Shown here one piece after another: positions 1 to 8,991 of a stretch of 64,000 nucleotides of DNA. The stretch is taken from NCBI RefSeq assembly GCF_025215095.1, contig NZ_JALHAP010000065.1:1-64000 (forward strand). Direction: 5' to 3'. The translations under genes and the position numbers were made by a program. The notes below the pieces were generated by a model. The model did no database searches. It had not been told where the DNA came from and saw only the letters and a list, made by a program, of their open reading frames with translations. Source of the DNA: Dryocola boscaweniae (lineage in GTDB: Bacteria > Pseudomonadota > Gammaproteobacteria > Enterobacterales > Enterobacteriaceae). Position 1 is the first letter of the stretch. Each line of letters starts with the position of its first letter.

Positions 1-43
1 GAAGTAAAATCAGGGTGAACCCTGATGCTGTAAGAAATTCGGT

Positions 44-120
44 GGAGCGGTAGTTCAGTCGGTTAGAATACCTGCCTGTCACGCAGGGGGTCGCGGGTTC
101 GAGTCCCGTCCGTTCCGCCA
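44..120 (+). tRNA. aspT: tRNA-Asp (GTC)
   Basis: A 77-nt cloverleaf starting GGAGCGG and ending in an encoded CCA. The anticodon loop reads CTGTCAC (anticodon GTC) and the T loop TTCGAGT is present. In E. coli aspT and trpT follow the rrnC rRNA operon, so the 5S gene probably lies just left of the window; none of it is visible in bases 1-43. Confidence 0.97.
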
Positions 121-174
121 CTTATTAGAAAATTAAGCCTGCTAAATTAGCGGGCTTAATAATAAGCGTTATTT

Positions 175-250
175 AGGGGCGTAGCTCAGTTGGTAGAGCA
201 CCGGTCTCCAAAACCGGGTGTCGCGAGTTCGAGTCTCTCCGCCCCTGCCA
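175..250 (+). tRNA. trpT: tRNA-Trp (CCA)
   Basis: A 76-nt tRNA starting AGGGGCG, with anticodon loop CTCCAAA (anticodon CCA) and encoded 3' CCA. It lies 54 nt after aspT and is followed by a terminator, as at the end of the rrnC transcript in E. coli. Confidence 0.97.
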
Positions 251-257
251 TATAATG

Positions 258-287
258 ATCCTTTGCTTCGGCAAAGGATTTTTTTTG
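258..287 (+). terminator. Intrinsic terminator after trpT
   Basis: A 9-bp stem ATCCTTTGC/GCAAAGGAT with a TTCG tetraloop is followed by a run of T. It ends the aspT-trpT transcript, presumably also the rRNA operon transcript. Confidence 0.9.
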
Positions 288-332
288 CCTAAAATTCCGC
301 TAGTCTCCTTCCTTTTTGTCCTCAAAAGCGCA

Positions 333-1154
333 TTACTGCGCTACGAGAGATGTCTTTAATAACTCTTTAATCGTATTTTGTTTATCGCTGTTCTGTAGCC
401 AGATTGCATACAGGGGGCGAGAAAGCGTTTTTGTGTCCGCAACTTGCCATAATCCTTTCTGCTTCTTCGCCCATTCAACGGGTAAAAAAGTATATCCGTT
501 AAGCTCTTTAAGCAGGTTACCGGCTATCTGTGCGGAGCTGGTTGTCAAAACGGGAATATCATCATTGCTGATCAAACCAGCTTCATGCTGCTGGAAATCA
601 GGTCCCCATTCCAGTCGTAAATAAGTCAGATCTCCTGTATTGCTTTGTTGGGAAGCAAAAAGCGCCAGGTTGAAGTGTCCCAGTAACTGGCTTGAGAATT
701 CATCCATCTTGGGTGCTTCGGTAGTGATCAATAAGTCCAGTTGACGCTCATGTAGCTGTTTTACTAACGATTGACGTTGTGCAATACGTGCTTCAAATTG
801 TAGGCCGCTATGTTGCTGATAAAGCGCTATTAGCCATTCCGAAAGCATACACTCCCACAGAGAAGCACTTGCACCGATGGTCAACTGGTTATGCTGTGAT
901 GTATGGGACACTTCTTTCTTGGCCGCGAGCCAGATACTCATTAAATTTTCAGCATAGGGAAGCAGGCGCTCGCCAGCGTTAGTAAGCCGTATGTTGTTGC
1001 GATGCCTCGTAAAAAGATTTACACCCAGTTGGTTCTCGAGTTGGCGAATACGAAAACTGACGGCAGACTGCGTCAAATAAAGTGCTTCTGCCGCGCGCCC
1101 AAAATGGCGGGTTCTGCTTACTTCTAAAAAGGTTTTCAGTAATTCGGTATCCAC
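333..1154 (-). CDS. hdfR: LysR-family regulator HdfR
   Basis: A 273-residue LysR-type regulator. The N-terminal winged helix-turn-helix (about residues 3-60, with [16 protein letters not shown]) is nearly identical to E. coli HdfR (279 aa), and the effector-binding domain keeps the family's conserved [11 protein letters not shown] segment. In E. coli HdfR represses flhDC and activates gltBD, and hdfR itself is H-NS dependent. Position between trpT and maoP and divergence from maoP match E. coli. The start chosen gives [12 protein letters not shown], the conserved N-terminus. The C-terminal third is more divergent and about six residues shorter than in K-12. Confidence 0.93.
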   Translation of the reverse strand: MDTELLKTFLEVSRTRHFGRAAEALYLTQSAVSFRIRQLENQLGVNLFTRHRNNIRLTNAGERLLPYAENLMSIWLAAKKEVSHTSQHNQLTIGASASLWECMLSEWLIALYQQHSGLQFEARIAQRQSLVKQLHERQLDLLITTEAPKMDEFSSQLLGHFNLALFASQQSNTGDLTYLRLEWGPDFQQHEAGLISNDDIPVLTTSSAQIAGNLLKELNGYTFLPVEWAKKQKGLWQVADTKTLSRPLYAIWLQNSDKQNTIKELLKTSLVAQ

Positions 1155-1273
1155 AGCTTGCTCCCAAAAAAAATTTGTCGTTATGATTTAAATGTTTTGT
1201 TTGACGCTCTGTCAAGCGTAACTAATACTCCGCGCCATAAATAGCTCGGCCAAGAGAATTAGGAGCGTGTAGG

Positions 1274-1612
1274 ATGGCGGAAAGCTTTACGACGACTAAT
1301 CGGTTTTTCGACAATAAACATTATCCGCGCGGGTTCGCTCGCCATGGTGATTTCACCATCAAAGAGGCACAGTTGCTGGAACGTCATGGTTTTGCGTTCA
1401 ACGAGCTGGATCTCGGTAAGCGTGAACCAGGAACTGAAGAAGAAGTGCTGTTCGTAGCAGTATGCCGTGGTGAGCGTGAGCCAGTCACCGAAGCTGAACG
1501 TGTATGGAGCAAGTACATGACGCGTATCAAGCGTCCTAAGCGCTTCCACACCCTCTCCGGTGGTAAACCGCAGATGGATACGGTAGAAGACTTTACCGAC
1601 AGCGACGACTAA
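1274..1612 (+). CDS. maoP: Ori macrodomain organisation protein MaoP
   Basis: A 112-residue protein matching E. coli MaoP (formerly YifE) over its full length, including the acidic tail ending DFTDSDD. In E. coli MaoP acts with a short site, maoS, near its gene to organise the Ori chromosomal macrodomain; the 119-bp hdfR-maoP gap is where a maoS counterpart would be sought, but I cannot identify it by eye. The RBS is AGGAG (1260-1264), 9 nt before the ATG. The stop codon runs directly into a long inverted repeat that was probably the shared maoP/comM terminator. Confidence 0.93.
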   Translation: MAESFTTTNRFFDNKHYPRGFARHGDFTIKEAQLLERHGFAFNELDLGKREPGTEEEVLFVAVCRGEREPVTEAERVWSKYMTRIKRPKRFHTLSGGKPQMDTVEDFTDSDD

Positions 1613-1632
1613 TAAAAAATGGGGCCAGAGCC

Positions 1633-2093
1633 CTGAGGGATCCCCACAAACTGGAGCTAATAAACCAGCACCATATTGCGGTAGACCCGTGTTAAATGGA
1701 TAAGAACATCACTCAGTAATATTCGTCTTAAAATTAGCGGGGAGTGTCGCAGGACATTTTCCGCTAACGTCAGAAATGAGATTCTTGCTGAAGAGATTCG
1801 TTGCCTGGCAGACGGTCAACGTGTTTAATCTTGTTTTTCACCTGAGTCCCGCCAGGCAGAAAGCGCCCAATGCTGGTCAGAGTAAGAGATGCGCCGTTAA
1901 CCAGGGCTGTGGTTGCATCTATCAGGGCATTCTGGCGGTATTTGTGAAATGACCCCAGAGCATCTCTGAAAAAGTCCTGGCATAAGCGGCGGACAGGCAC
2001 AGCAATGATCCTGTTGAATTTGTTGGAAAATCTGTAGATCACATTGGGCTATGTCTGTCCCGTTTATCCTTCTTTTTTCTGGGGATCCCTCAG
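1633..2093 (-). mobile_element. Internally deleted IS4-family (IS10-group) element
   Basis: About 461 bp bounded by CTGAGGGATCCCC at the left and its inverse at the right. This closely resembles the CTGAGAGATCCCC terminus of IS10. The interior holds the start and end of a transposase gene with the middle missing, giving a MITE-like derivative that would need a transposase in trans to move. No direct target duplication is visible: the 9 bp on each side are reverse complements of each other, not direct repeats. Assignment rests on the termini plus the two transposase fragments; the exact IS name is not known to me. Confidence 0.8.
1657..2042 (-). pseudogene. IS4-family transposase remnant (N- and C-terminal ends joined)
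   Basis: On the minus strand a frame from 2042 encodes an IS10-group transposase N-terminus (residues such as NALIDATTALVNGASLTL and KNKIKHVDRLPGNESL) and stops at 1770. In another frame the remaining bases encode the family's C-terminus, including FLTLAENVLRHSP and the terminal VYRNMVLVY, stopping at 1657. The catalytic DDE core, roughly 270 codons, is missing, and the two ends are out of frame at the junction near 1775. The product cannot be an active transposase. Confidence 0.8.
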
Positions 2094-2110
2094 GGCTCTG
2101 GCCCCATTTT

Positions 2111-3632
2111 TTATCCTGCCAATTGTTGTAGATGAGCCAGCAAGCGATCTATTGCACGATATCCTAATGCTTCGACAAGATGTTCCCGCCTGATTTTTTC
2201 ATGCTGTTGCATATCAGCAATTGTCCGCGCGACTTTTAGTAACCGCTGCCACGCCCTTATAGATAAACCCAGCTTCACCAACGCCTCTTCCAGCCATATC
2301 GCATCAGGTTGTTCAATAGCGCAATGTTCCCGGATTTCGTGGTTATCAAGCCTTGCATTAAGCTTATTTTGACGTAAATACTGCCGTTGTTGGCTTTGTA
2401 ACACCCTTGCCCTGATATCCGCACTGCTTTCACTTTGCTGAGCGGGATTACTGAGCATCCCCGAAGGCGGCAGAGGAATTTCAACCGACAGGTCAAAGCG
2501 ATCCAGAAATGGTCCCGATAACCGGCTCAGATAGCGTAAAGTCTGTTCTGGCGTGCAGCGGTTGTGTTTACCCTGATAATGCCCTGTTGGGCTGGGATTC
2601 ATGGCTGCTAATAACTGAAAACGTGCGGGGTAGGTAATTTTGGCCCGTGTACGAGATATATGGATCTCTCCTGATTCGATAGGTTCACGCAATGCGTCCA
2701 GTACACGGCGTTCAAATTCTGGCAGCTCATCTAAAAAAAGCACGCCATTGTGAGCCAGTGATATCTCGCCAGGCCTGGGAATACCGCCGCCGCCGACTAA
2801 AGCCGTCAGCGAAGCGCTATGGTGAGGCGCCCTGAATGGGCGCTGACGCCATTTTTTCTGTAGATCGTGAGGATTGACCAGGCTGAGAATAGCCGCGCTG
2901 TCGAGAGCTTCCACATCATTTAAGGGAGGTAAGAGAGTTGTCAGGCGACTGGCCAGCATGGTTTTACCTGTGCCTGGTGGCCCGATAAGCAATAAATTAT
3001 GACCGCCAGCGGCTGCGATTTCTAAAGCGCGTTTCCCCTGCGGCTGGCCAATGATTTCATTGAGATCCTGTCGGTTTTCTATGTGCCAGTCTTGTTGCAA
3101 TGCAGGCGCAGAAAGCTCGCCCTTGTTCTCCAGGAAAGCGCAAACTTGAGTGAGATGATTTGCGACAAGGCAGCCAGGTTGTTTGATTAGCCCCAGTTCG
3201 CTGGAATTTTCTTCTGCCACAATAATATTCCTGCCAGCTTTCAGAGCCTCCATTGCAGATGAAATAGCGCCTGGAACGCCACGTAAAGCGCCTGTGAGGG
3301 CGAGTTCACCCACGAACTCATATTGAACTCAGTTTATCTATTGAGAGCTGCTCAGAGGCAGCGAGTAAGGCTAAAGCGATTGGCAGATCATATCTTCCTC
3401 CTTCTTTCGGAAGGTCCGCTGGTGCAAGGTTGATGGTAATTTTCCTTGCGGGAAACGTATAGCCGCTATTGATAATGGCGCTACGTACACGATCCCTGGC
3501 TTCCCTGACGGTAGTTTCTGGCAAACCAACGAGCGTTAAGCCGGGCAAACCCTGGCTAAGATGCACTTCAACGGTAACCAGAGGGGCGGCAATACCCAGA
3601 GCCGCTCTCGTATTAATAACTGCCAGTGACAT
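2111..3632 (-). pseudogene. comM: Mg-chelatase-like AAA+ protein ComM/YifB, single-base frameshift
   Basis: Two adjacent minus-strand frames together cover E. coli YifB/ComM (506 aa). The first, 3632-3318, gives MSLAVINTRAALG to LSIDKLSSI. The second, 3313-2111, gives the AAA+ part with Walker A GPPGTGKT, FLDELPEF Walker B and the C-terminal helicase-lid region. Removing one T (one of the two A at 3326-3327 on the plus strand) restores DKLSQYEFVGELALTG, so a +1 insertion is the only visible defect. ComM is a hexameric branch-migration helicase that helps integrate DNA during natural transformation. It is either a true recent pseudogene or a sequencing error; the rest of the reading frame is well conserved. 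Confidence 0.88.
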
Positions 3633-3914
3633 ATTCCCCCCTTAGATGACGGGCAATAGTGTCAGTTAGCTGGTGAAGGGTTAAGAAAGAAAACTTTCTC
3701 TGTCGAAGCGTCTTCCAGACTTTCAGGCATTCTTTCATTTGTCGCTTTGTGATTTGTAACGTATCCCGCAGAAAAATAATTTTTGTCAGAATCCGATAAA
3801 AAGCGGAAGAAAATTGCCGGCGGTGAATTTTTTTCACGATTCACTTATCCCATGAAAATAAATGAGTTTTACTTTTTTTAATTTTTAAACTGTCGGCTCC
3901 TTTATAAAAAAATC
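3633..3914. other. comM-ilv intergenic region, no gene seen
   Basis: About 280 AT-rich bases upstream of both comM (minus) and the ilv promoter (plus). A 60-74 codon open frame on the minus strand has no recognisable homology and no good RBS. The region presumably carries the comM promoter and upstream control DNA for the ilv promoter. Confidence 0.5.
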
Positions 3915-3943
3915 TTGTGCTTTCACCAATCTCTGTGATAACT
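3915..3943 (+). promoter_or_regulatory. ilvLXGMEDA promoter
   Basis: A -35 TTGTGC, a 17-bp spacer and a -10 ATAACT. The arrangement and the following CTCTGTAGGCATT segment resemble the E. coli ilvGMEDA promoter as I recall it (TTGTAC / GGTAACT). The leader ATG is at 3986. Confidence 0.75.
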
Positions 3944-3985
3944 CTGTAGGCATTACTTCGAACTAGATGTCAGAACATACAGAAA

Positions 3986-4084
3986 ATGAAAGCCCTTCTA
4001 CGAGTGATTAGCCTGGTCGTGATTAGCGTGGTGGTGATTATTATCCCACTGTGCGGGGCTGCACTTGGAGAAAGAAAGGCTTAA
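3986..4084 (+). CDS. ilvL: ilv operon leader peptide
   Basis: A 32-codon ORF rich in the regulated amino acids: the stretch LLRVISLVVISVVVIII contains 4 Ile, 5-6 Val and 3 Leu codons in a row. It matches E. coli IlvL nearly residue for residue. Ribosome stalling at these codons when charged Ile-, Val- or Leu-tRNA is scarce favours the antiterminator over the downstream hairpin and lets transcription enter ilvXGMEDA. The peptide has no other known job. Confidence 0.95.
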   Translation: MKALLRVISLVVISVVVIIIPLCGAALGERKA

Positions 4085-4106
4085 AAATCAAGTCTGAATC
4101 GAAAAG

Positions 4107-4139
4107 AACCCCCGCACCGAAAGGTCCGGGGGTTTTTTG
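4107..4139 (+). terminator. ilv attenuator
   Basis: A GC-rich stem AACCCCCG..CC with GAAA loop and GG..CGGGGGTT, followed by TTTTTTG, 22 nt after the ilvL stop. It is the transcription attenuator of the ilv operon. Confidence 0.93.
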
Positions 4140-4168
4140 TTGGGCAAAGAAATTCAAGTGAGAAACAG

Positions 4169-4222
4169 ATGATACGTTGCAGAATAAAATGCTGTTTCTC
4201 CGGTAATGAGACGGGGAACTAA
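4169..4222 (+). CDS. ilvX: Small peptide IlvX
   Basis: A 17-residue ORF ([17 protein letters not shown]) ending 2 nt before the ilvG ATG, in the position of the 16-residue E. coli IlvX. The shared C-terminal end (CFS..TGN) and the DNA around the stop codon are conserved, while the N-terminal half differs and here contains three cysteines. The function of IlvX is not known to me. Its close spacing to ilvG suggests translational coupling. Confidence 0.6.
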   Translation: MIRCRIKCCFSGNETGN

Positions 4223-4224
4223 CT

Positions 4225-5871
4225 ATGAATGGTGCACAGTGGGTGGTACATGCTTTGCGGGCGCAGGGTGTAGAGATGGTTTTCGGTTATCCCGGCGGTG
4301 CGATAATGCCTGTCTACGATGCTTTGTATGACGGCGGCGTAGAGCATTTACTCTGTCGCCACGAGCAAGGGGCGGCAATGGCAGCCATTGGTTACGCACG
4401 TTCTACAGGAAAAACAGGCGTTTGCATTGCAACGTCGGGGCCCGGTGCCACAAATCTCATCACCGGTCTTGCCGATGCGCTGTTAGATTCCGTCCCCGTT
4501 GTTGCTATCACCGGCCAGGTAGCAGCCCCGCTCATCGGCACCGATGCTTTTCAGGAAATCGACGTTTTAGGGCTGTCTCTGGCCTGTACCAAACACAGCT
4601 TCCTCGTTGAGTCTTTTGAAGATTTGCCCCGTGTCCTCGCGGAAGCCTTCGAAATTGCAAACTCTGGTCGTCCCGGCCCGGTTCTGGTCGATATTCCTAA
4701 AGACATTCAGTTAGAACAGGGCGAGCTGGAGCCGTGGCTGTCGACCGTTGAAGACGATTTTGAGATGCCGCACGCAGAATTGCAGCAAGCGCGTGAAATG
4801 TTGGCAAATGCCCGCAAACCAATGCTGTATGTGGGAGGCGGAGTGGGTATGGCTCAGGCCGTACCTGCGCTTCGCGACTTCATCGCAGCGACCAATATAC
4901 CTTCTACCGTCACCTTGAAGGGACTGGGCGCGGTTCCGGCGGAACATCCGTTTTATACAGGTATGTTAGGCATGCACGGCACCAGGGCGGCCAACCTCGC
5001 GGTGCAGGAATGTGATTTGCTGATTGCCGTTGGTGCTCGTTTTGACGACCGCGTAACCGGCAAACTCAATGCTTTTGCCCCTCACGCCAAAGTTATCCAC
5101 TTGGATATCGATCCAGCCGAACTGGGAAAACTGCGTCAGGCACATATTGCTTTGCCGGGCGATCTGACTCAAATGCTGCAAGCCCTGCAGCAGCCTCTGG
5201 AAATCACCGCTTGGCAGCAGGAAGTGGCGGCTTTACGAGCCGAAAATCCATGGCGTTACGATCATCCGGGCGAGGCGATCTTTGCTCCGTTGCTGCTGAA
5301 ACAACTCTCCGACCGTAAGCCGCAAGAGTGCGTGATAACGACCGATGTGGGCCAGCACCAGATGTGGACGGCGCAACATATGTCCTTCACGCGTCCGGAA
5401 AACTTCATTACTTCCAGTGGGCTGGGAACGATGGGTTTTGGCCTGCCAGCCGCCGTCGGCGCTCAGGTTGCCCGACCGAATGATATGGTTATCTGTATCT
5501 CGGGTGACGGCTCCTTCATGATGAACGTGCAGGAGCTGGGCACCGTAAAACGAAAACAGTTGCCGCTGAAAATCGTTTTACTGGATAACCAACGGTTAGG
5601 CATGGTTCGCCAGTGGCAGCAGATGTTTTTCTCCGAGCGTTACAGTGAAACAAACCTCTCCGATAACCCCGATTTCCTCACGTTGGCCAGCGCCTTTGGT
5701 ATCCCAGGCCAGCACATCACCCGTAAAGACCAGGTAGAAGGTGCCATCGACGCGCTGCTAAACAGCAACGGGCCATACATGCTGCATGTTTCAATCGATG
5801 AGTACGAAAACGTCTGGCCGTTGGTACCGCCTGGTGCCAGTAATTCGCAAATGCTGGAGAAATTATCATGA
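4225..5871 (+). CDS. ilvG: Acetolactate synthase II large subunit
   Basis: A full-length 548-residue thiamine-diphosphate enzyme. It condenses two pyruvates to acetolactate (valine, leucine) or pyruvate with 2-oxobutyrate to acetohydroxybutyrate (isoleucine). The N-terminal TPP-binding domain holds the catalytic Glu in [11 protein letters not shown] (about residue 47). The C-terminal domain has the GDGSFMMN...LDN metal/TPP motif (about 428-456). Unlike E. coli K-12, whose ilvG carries a frameshift, this gene is intact, so the strain should have the valine-resistant isozyme II. It overlaps ilvM by 4 nt, consistent with coupled synthesis of the two subunits. Confidence 0.97.
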   Translation: MNGAQWVVHALRAQGVEMVFGYPGGAIMPVYDALYDGGVEHLLCRHEQGAAMAAIGYARSTGKTGVCIATSGPGATNLITGLADALLDSVPVVAITGQVAAPLIGTDAFQEIDVLGLSLACTKHSFLVESFEDLPRVLAEAFEIANSGRPGPVLVDIPKDIQLEQGELEPWLSTVEDDFEMPHAELQQAREMLANARKPMLYVGGGVGMAQAVPALRDFIAATNIPSTVTLKGLGAVPAEHPFYTGMLGMHGTRAANLAVQECDLLIAVGARFDDRVTGKLNAFAPHAKVIHLDIDPAELGKLRQAHIALPGDLTQMLQALQQPLEITAWQQEVAALRAENPWRYDHPGEAIFAPLLLKQLSDRKPQECVITTDVGQHQMWTAQHMSFTRPENFITSSGLGTMGFGLPAAVGAQVARPNDMVICISGDGSFMMNVQELGTVKRKQLPLKIVLLDNQRLGMVRQWQQMFFSERYSETNLSDNPDFLTLASAFGIPGQHITRKDQVEGAIDALLNSNGPYMLHVSIDEYENVWPLVPPGASNSQMLEKLS

Positions 5872-6125
5872 TGCAACATCAACTCGCCGTGCAGGCTCGC
5901 TTTCGCCCGGAAACGCTTGAGCGTGTGTTACGCGTGGTACGCCATCGCGGTTTTCAGATCTGCTCAATGAACATGGTCGCTGTAGGAAATACCGACAACA
6001 TTAATATTGAATTGACCGTTGCCAGCCTGCGTCCTGTCGAATTACTGTTTAGTCAATTAAGCAAACTGGTTGACGTTGGCCGCGTCGAAATCCAGCAACA
6101 GACATCACAACAAATCCGCGCCTGA
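5868..6125 (+). CDS. ilvM: Acetolactate synthase II small subunit
   Basis: An 85-residue ACT-domain protein starting at the ATGATG that overlaps the ilvG stop. The ACT fold covers most of the protein (residues ~5-75). IlvM stabilises and activates IlvG; isozyme II is not feedback inhibited by valine. The length is close to that of E. coli IlvM (87 aa). Confidence 0.95.
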   Translation: MMQHQLAVQARFRPETLERVLRVVRHRGFQICSMNMVAVGNTDNINIELTVASLRPVELLFSQLSKLVDVGRVEIQQQTSQQIRA

Positions 6126-6143
6126 GCGCAAAGGAAGAGAACA

Positions 6144-7076
6144 ATGACAACGAAGAAAGCTGATTATATCTGGTTCAATGGTGAGATGACGCCGTGGGGC
6201 GAGGCGAAAGTCCATGTTATGTCCCACGCGCTGCATTACGGTACATCTGTATTCGAAGGTATTCGTTGCTACGATTCTCATAAAGGGCCGGTGGTGTTCC
6301 GTCATCGCGAACATATGCAGCGTCTGCGTGACTCAGCAAAGATTTATCGCTTCCCGGTTTCGCAAAGCGTTGATGAGTTGATGGAGGCCTGCCGCGCCGT
6401 TATTCGTAAAAACAACCTGACCAGCGCCTACATTCGACCTTTGGTCTTTGTGGGTGATGTGGGCATGGGCGTAAACCCGCCAGACGGTTATACCACCGAT
6501 GTGATCATCGCAGCCTTCCCATGGGGTGCATATCTGGGCGCAGAAGCGCTGGACCAAGGGATCGACGCAATGGTTTCCTCATGGAACCGTGCTGCGCCAA
6601 ACACCATTCCTACTGCTGCAAAAGCCGGCGGTAATTATCTTTCTTCCTTGTTGGTTGGCAGTGAAGCGCGTCGTCATGGTTATCAGGAAGGTATTGCATT
6701 AGACGTGCAGGGCTTCCTGTCAGAAGGCGCTGGCGAAAACCTCTTTGAGGTTAAAGACGGCATTCTGTTTACCCCGCCGTTCACCTCCTCCGCGCTGCCG
6801 GGCATCACTCGTGACGCCATCATCAAGCTTGCGAAAGATTTGGGGATCGAGGTGCGTGAGCAGGTGCTTTCTCGCGAATCGCTTTATCTGTCGGACGAAG
6901 TATTTATGTCTGGTACAGCGGCTGAAATCACGCCGGTACGCAGCGTTGATAGCATTCAGGTAGGCGAAGGGCGTTGCGGCCCGGTGACCAAACGTATTCA
7001 ACAGGCATTCTTTGGCCTGTTCACGGGTGAAACCGAAGACAAATGGGGCTGGTTAGACCCAGTAAACCCACAGTAA
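6144..7076 (+). CDS. ilvE: Branched-chain amino acid aminotransferase
   Basis: A 310-residue class IV PLP aminotransferase that catalyses the last step of Ile, Val and Leu synthesis with glutamate as donor. The PLP lysine lies in IPTAAKAGGNYLSS (about residue 160), and the family signature continues with EGAGENLFEV and the SGTAAEITPV phosphate-cup region. It starts 18 nt after ilvM behind AGGAAGAG. It is one residue longer than the E. coli enzyme (309 aa). Confidence 0.97.
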   Translation: MTTKKADYIWFNGEMTPWGEAKVHVMSHALHYGTSVFEGIRCYDSHKGPVVFRHREHMQRLRDSAKIYRFPVSQSVDELMEACRAVIRKNNLTSAYIRPLVFVGDVGMGVNPPDGYTTDVIIAAFPWGAYLGAEALDQGIDAMVSSWNRAAPNTIPTAAKAGGNYLSSLLVGSEARRHGYQEGIALDVQGFLSEGAGENLFEVKDGILFTPPFTSSALPGITRDAIIKLAKDLGIEVREQVLSRESLYLSDEVFMSGTAAEITPVRSVDSIQVGEGRCGPVTKRIQQAFFGLFTGETEDKWGWLDPVNPQ

Positions 7077-7090
7077 AAATTATAACCAGG

Positions 7091-7111
7091 CGAGCGGCAA
7101 CTGACCGCTCG
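7091..7111 (+). other. Hairpin between ilvE and ilvD
   Basis: A perfect 7-bp stem CGAGCGG/CCGCTCG with a 7-nt loop and no following T run, so it is not an intrinsic terminator. It could stabilise or punctuate the ilvE/ilvD mRNA. Confidence 0.5.
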
Positions 7112-7138
7112 TAACACGACAGACTGGAGTAAATAAGC

Positions 7139-8989
7139 ATGCCTAAGTACCGTTCAGCCACCACAACCCACGGCCGTAATATGGCGGGTGCCCGCGCTTT
7201 GTGGCGCGCAACCGGGATGACCGATGATGATTTCGGCAAGCCAATTATTGCTGTAGTGAACTCCTTTACTCAATTTGTGCCGGGTCACGTTCACCTGCGC
7301 GATTTGGGCAAGCTGGTCGCCGAACAAATTGAAGCTTCCGGCGGCGTGGCTAAAGAATTCAACACCATTGCCGTGGATGACGGCATCGCTATGGGCCACG
7401 GCGGTATGCTTTATTCTTTGCCGTCCCGCGAGCTGATTGCCGACTCTGTGGAATACATGGTTAACGCACACTGCGCGGACGCCATGGTCTGTATCTCTAA
7501 CTGCGACAAAATCACCCCGGGGATGCTAATGGCATCGCTGCGCCTGAACATCCCGGTTATTTTTGTTTCCGGCGGCCCGATGGAAGCGGGCAAAACCAAG
7601 CTGTCTAACCAGATAATCAAGCTCGACCTGGTGGACGCGATGATTCAGGGCGCAAACCCTAACGTCAGCGATGCGGACAGCGAACAAATCGAACGTTCCG
7701 CCTGTCCGACCTGCGGCTCCTGTTCCGGCATGTTTACCGCCAACTCAATGAACTGCCTGACCGAAGCGCTGGGCCTGTCGCAGCCGGGGAACGGCTCGCT
7801 GCTGGCGACTCATGCCGATCGTAAGGACCTGTTCCTGAACGCCGGTAAACGTATTGTTGAGCTAACTAAACGTTATTACGAACAGGACGATATCAGCGCA
7901 TTGCCACGCAGCATCGCCAGCAAAGCGGCATTCGAAAATGCCATGACGCTTGATATCGCAATGGGGGGCTCAACCAACACCGTTCTGCACCTGCTCGCTG
8001 CCGCGCAGGAAGGCGAAATCGAATTCGATATGACGGATATCGACCGTCTGTCACGCAAAGTGCCGCATCTGTGTAAAGTCGCGCCGAGCACCCAGAAATA
8101 TCATATGGAAGATGTTCACCGCGCCGGTGGCGTACTGGCGATTCTGGGCGAGCTCGATCGTGCCGGCCTGCTGCATCGTGACGTAAAAAACATCCTTGGT
8201 CTGACATTGTCAGAGACGCTGGATAAATACGACATCATGCTGACGCAGGATGAAGCGGTGAAAAAAATGTTCCGCGCCGGCCCTGCGGGTATCCGTACTA
8301 CTCAGGCGTTCTCTCAGGATTGCCGTTGGGACACGCTGGACGATGACCGTGCGGAAGGCTGCATTCGTTCGCTGGAGCATGCATTCAGCAAAGACGGCGG
8401 TCTGGCCGTGCTGTACGGCAATATTGCGGAAGCAGGCAGTATCGTAAAAACCGCCGGTGTGGATAAATCCAACCTCACATTCCGTGGCCCGGCGAAAGTG
8501 TATGAAAGCCAGGACAGCGCCGTGGAAGCGATTCTGGGCGGGAAAGTGGTCTCCGGCGATGTCGTAGTTATTCGCTACGAAGGGCCAAAAGGCGGGCCGG
8601 GCATGCAGGAAATGCTTTATCCAACCACCTACCTGAAATCAATGGGGCTGGGCAAAGAGTGCGCGCTGATAACCGACGGACGTTTCTCCGGCGGTACTTC
8701 CGGCCTGTCTATCGGACATGTCTCTCCGGAAGCGGGCAGCGGCGGTCTGATTGCGCTGGTTGAAGATGGCGACATGATCGACATCGATATTCCGAATCGC
8801 AGCATGGTGCTGGACGTCCCTGCTGCTGAGCTGGCTGCGCGCCATGAAGCTGAGCTTGCTCGCGGCGACAAAGCGTGGACGCCGAAAAATCGTGAACGCG
8901 TGGTTTCCTTCGCATTGCGCGCTTACGCAAGCCTTGCTACCAGCGCCGATAAAGGCGCGGTACGCGATAAAAGCAAGCTGGGAGGCTGA
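7139..8989 (+). CDS. ilvD: Dihydroxy-acid dehydratase
   Basis: A 616-residue IlvD/Edd-family dehydratase, the same length as in E. coli. It converts 2,3-dihydroxy-3-methylbutanoate and 2,3-dihydroxy-3-methylpentanoate to the 2-oxo acids used by IlvE. Iron-sulfur ligands are visible in CISNCDK (about residue 122) and [11 protein letters not shown] (about 195). The C-terminal region contains [18 protein letters not shown]. It ends 2 nt before the ilvA ATG, suggesting coupling. Confidence 0.97.
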   Translation: MPKYRSATTTHGRNMAGARALWRATGMTDDDFGKPIIAVVNSFTQFVPGHVHLRDLGKLVAEQIEASGGVAKEFNTIAVDDGIAMGHGGMLYSLPSRELIADSVEYMVNAHCADAMVCISNCDKITPGMLMASLRLNIPVIFVSGGPMEAGKTKLSNQIIKLDLVDAMIQGANPNVSDADSEQIERSACPTCGSCSGMFTANSMNCLTEALGLSQPGNGSLLATHADRKDLFLNAGKRIVELTKRYYEQDDISALPRSIASKAAFENAMTLDIAMGGSTNTVLHLLAAAQEGEIEFDMTDIDRLSRKVPHLCKVAPSTQKYHMEDVHRAGGVLAILGELDRAGLLHRDVKNILGLTLSETLDKYDIMLTQDEAVKKMFRAGPAGIRTTQAFSQDCRWDTLDDDRAEGCIRSLEHAFSKDGGLAVLYGNIAEAGSIVKTAGVDKSNLTFRGPAKVYESQDSAVEAILGGKVVSGDVVVIRYEGPKGGPGMQEMLYPTTYLKSMGLGKECALITDGRFSGGTSGLSIGHVSPEAGSGGLIALVEDGDMIDIDIPNRSMVLDVPAAELAARHEAELARGDKAWTPKNRERVVSFALRAYASLATSADKGAVRDKSKLGG

Positions 8990-8991
8990 TA

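Larger units (their letters stand above)
1612..2114. repeat. 35-bp perfect inverted repeat: split bidirectional terminator plus IS ends
   Basis: Bases 1612-1646 and 2080-2114 are exact reverse complements (35 bp). Each arm starts at the stop codon of a gene (maoP on the left, comM on the right). It has an outer A6-TGGGGCCAGAGCC part, which looks like one half of a bidirectional intrinsic terminator, and an inner CTGAGGGATCCCCA part, which looks like an IS10-type terminal repeat. The arms are now separated by 433 bp, so the hairpin can only form over a large loop. Reading the outer part as the old terminator is inference. Confidence 0.8.

Noticed and set aside
1-43. Possible 5S rRNA at the left edge
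   Set aside because: The bases do not match a 5S 3' end; they look like rRNA-tRNA spacer. The rRNA operon is inferred only from synteny.
2043-2079. 9-bp target duplications proving a fresh IS insertion
   Set aside because: The bases flanking the element ends are inverted, not direct, copies, so no standard duplication can be claimed.
3613-3844. Two overlapping minus-strand ORFs (60 and 74 codons) upstream of comM
   Set aside because: No homology I recognise, no RBS, AT-rich promoter-like DNA, and one overlaps the start of comM.
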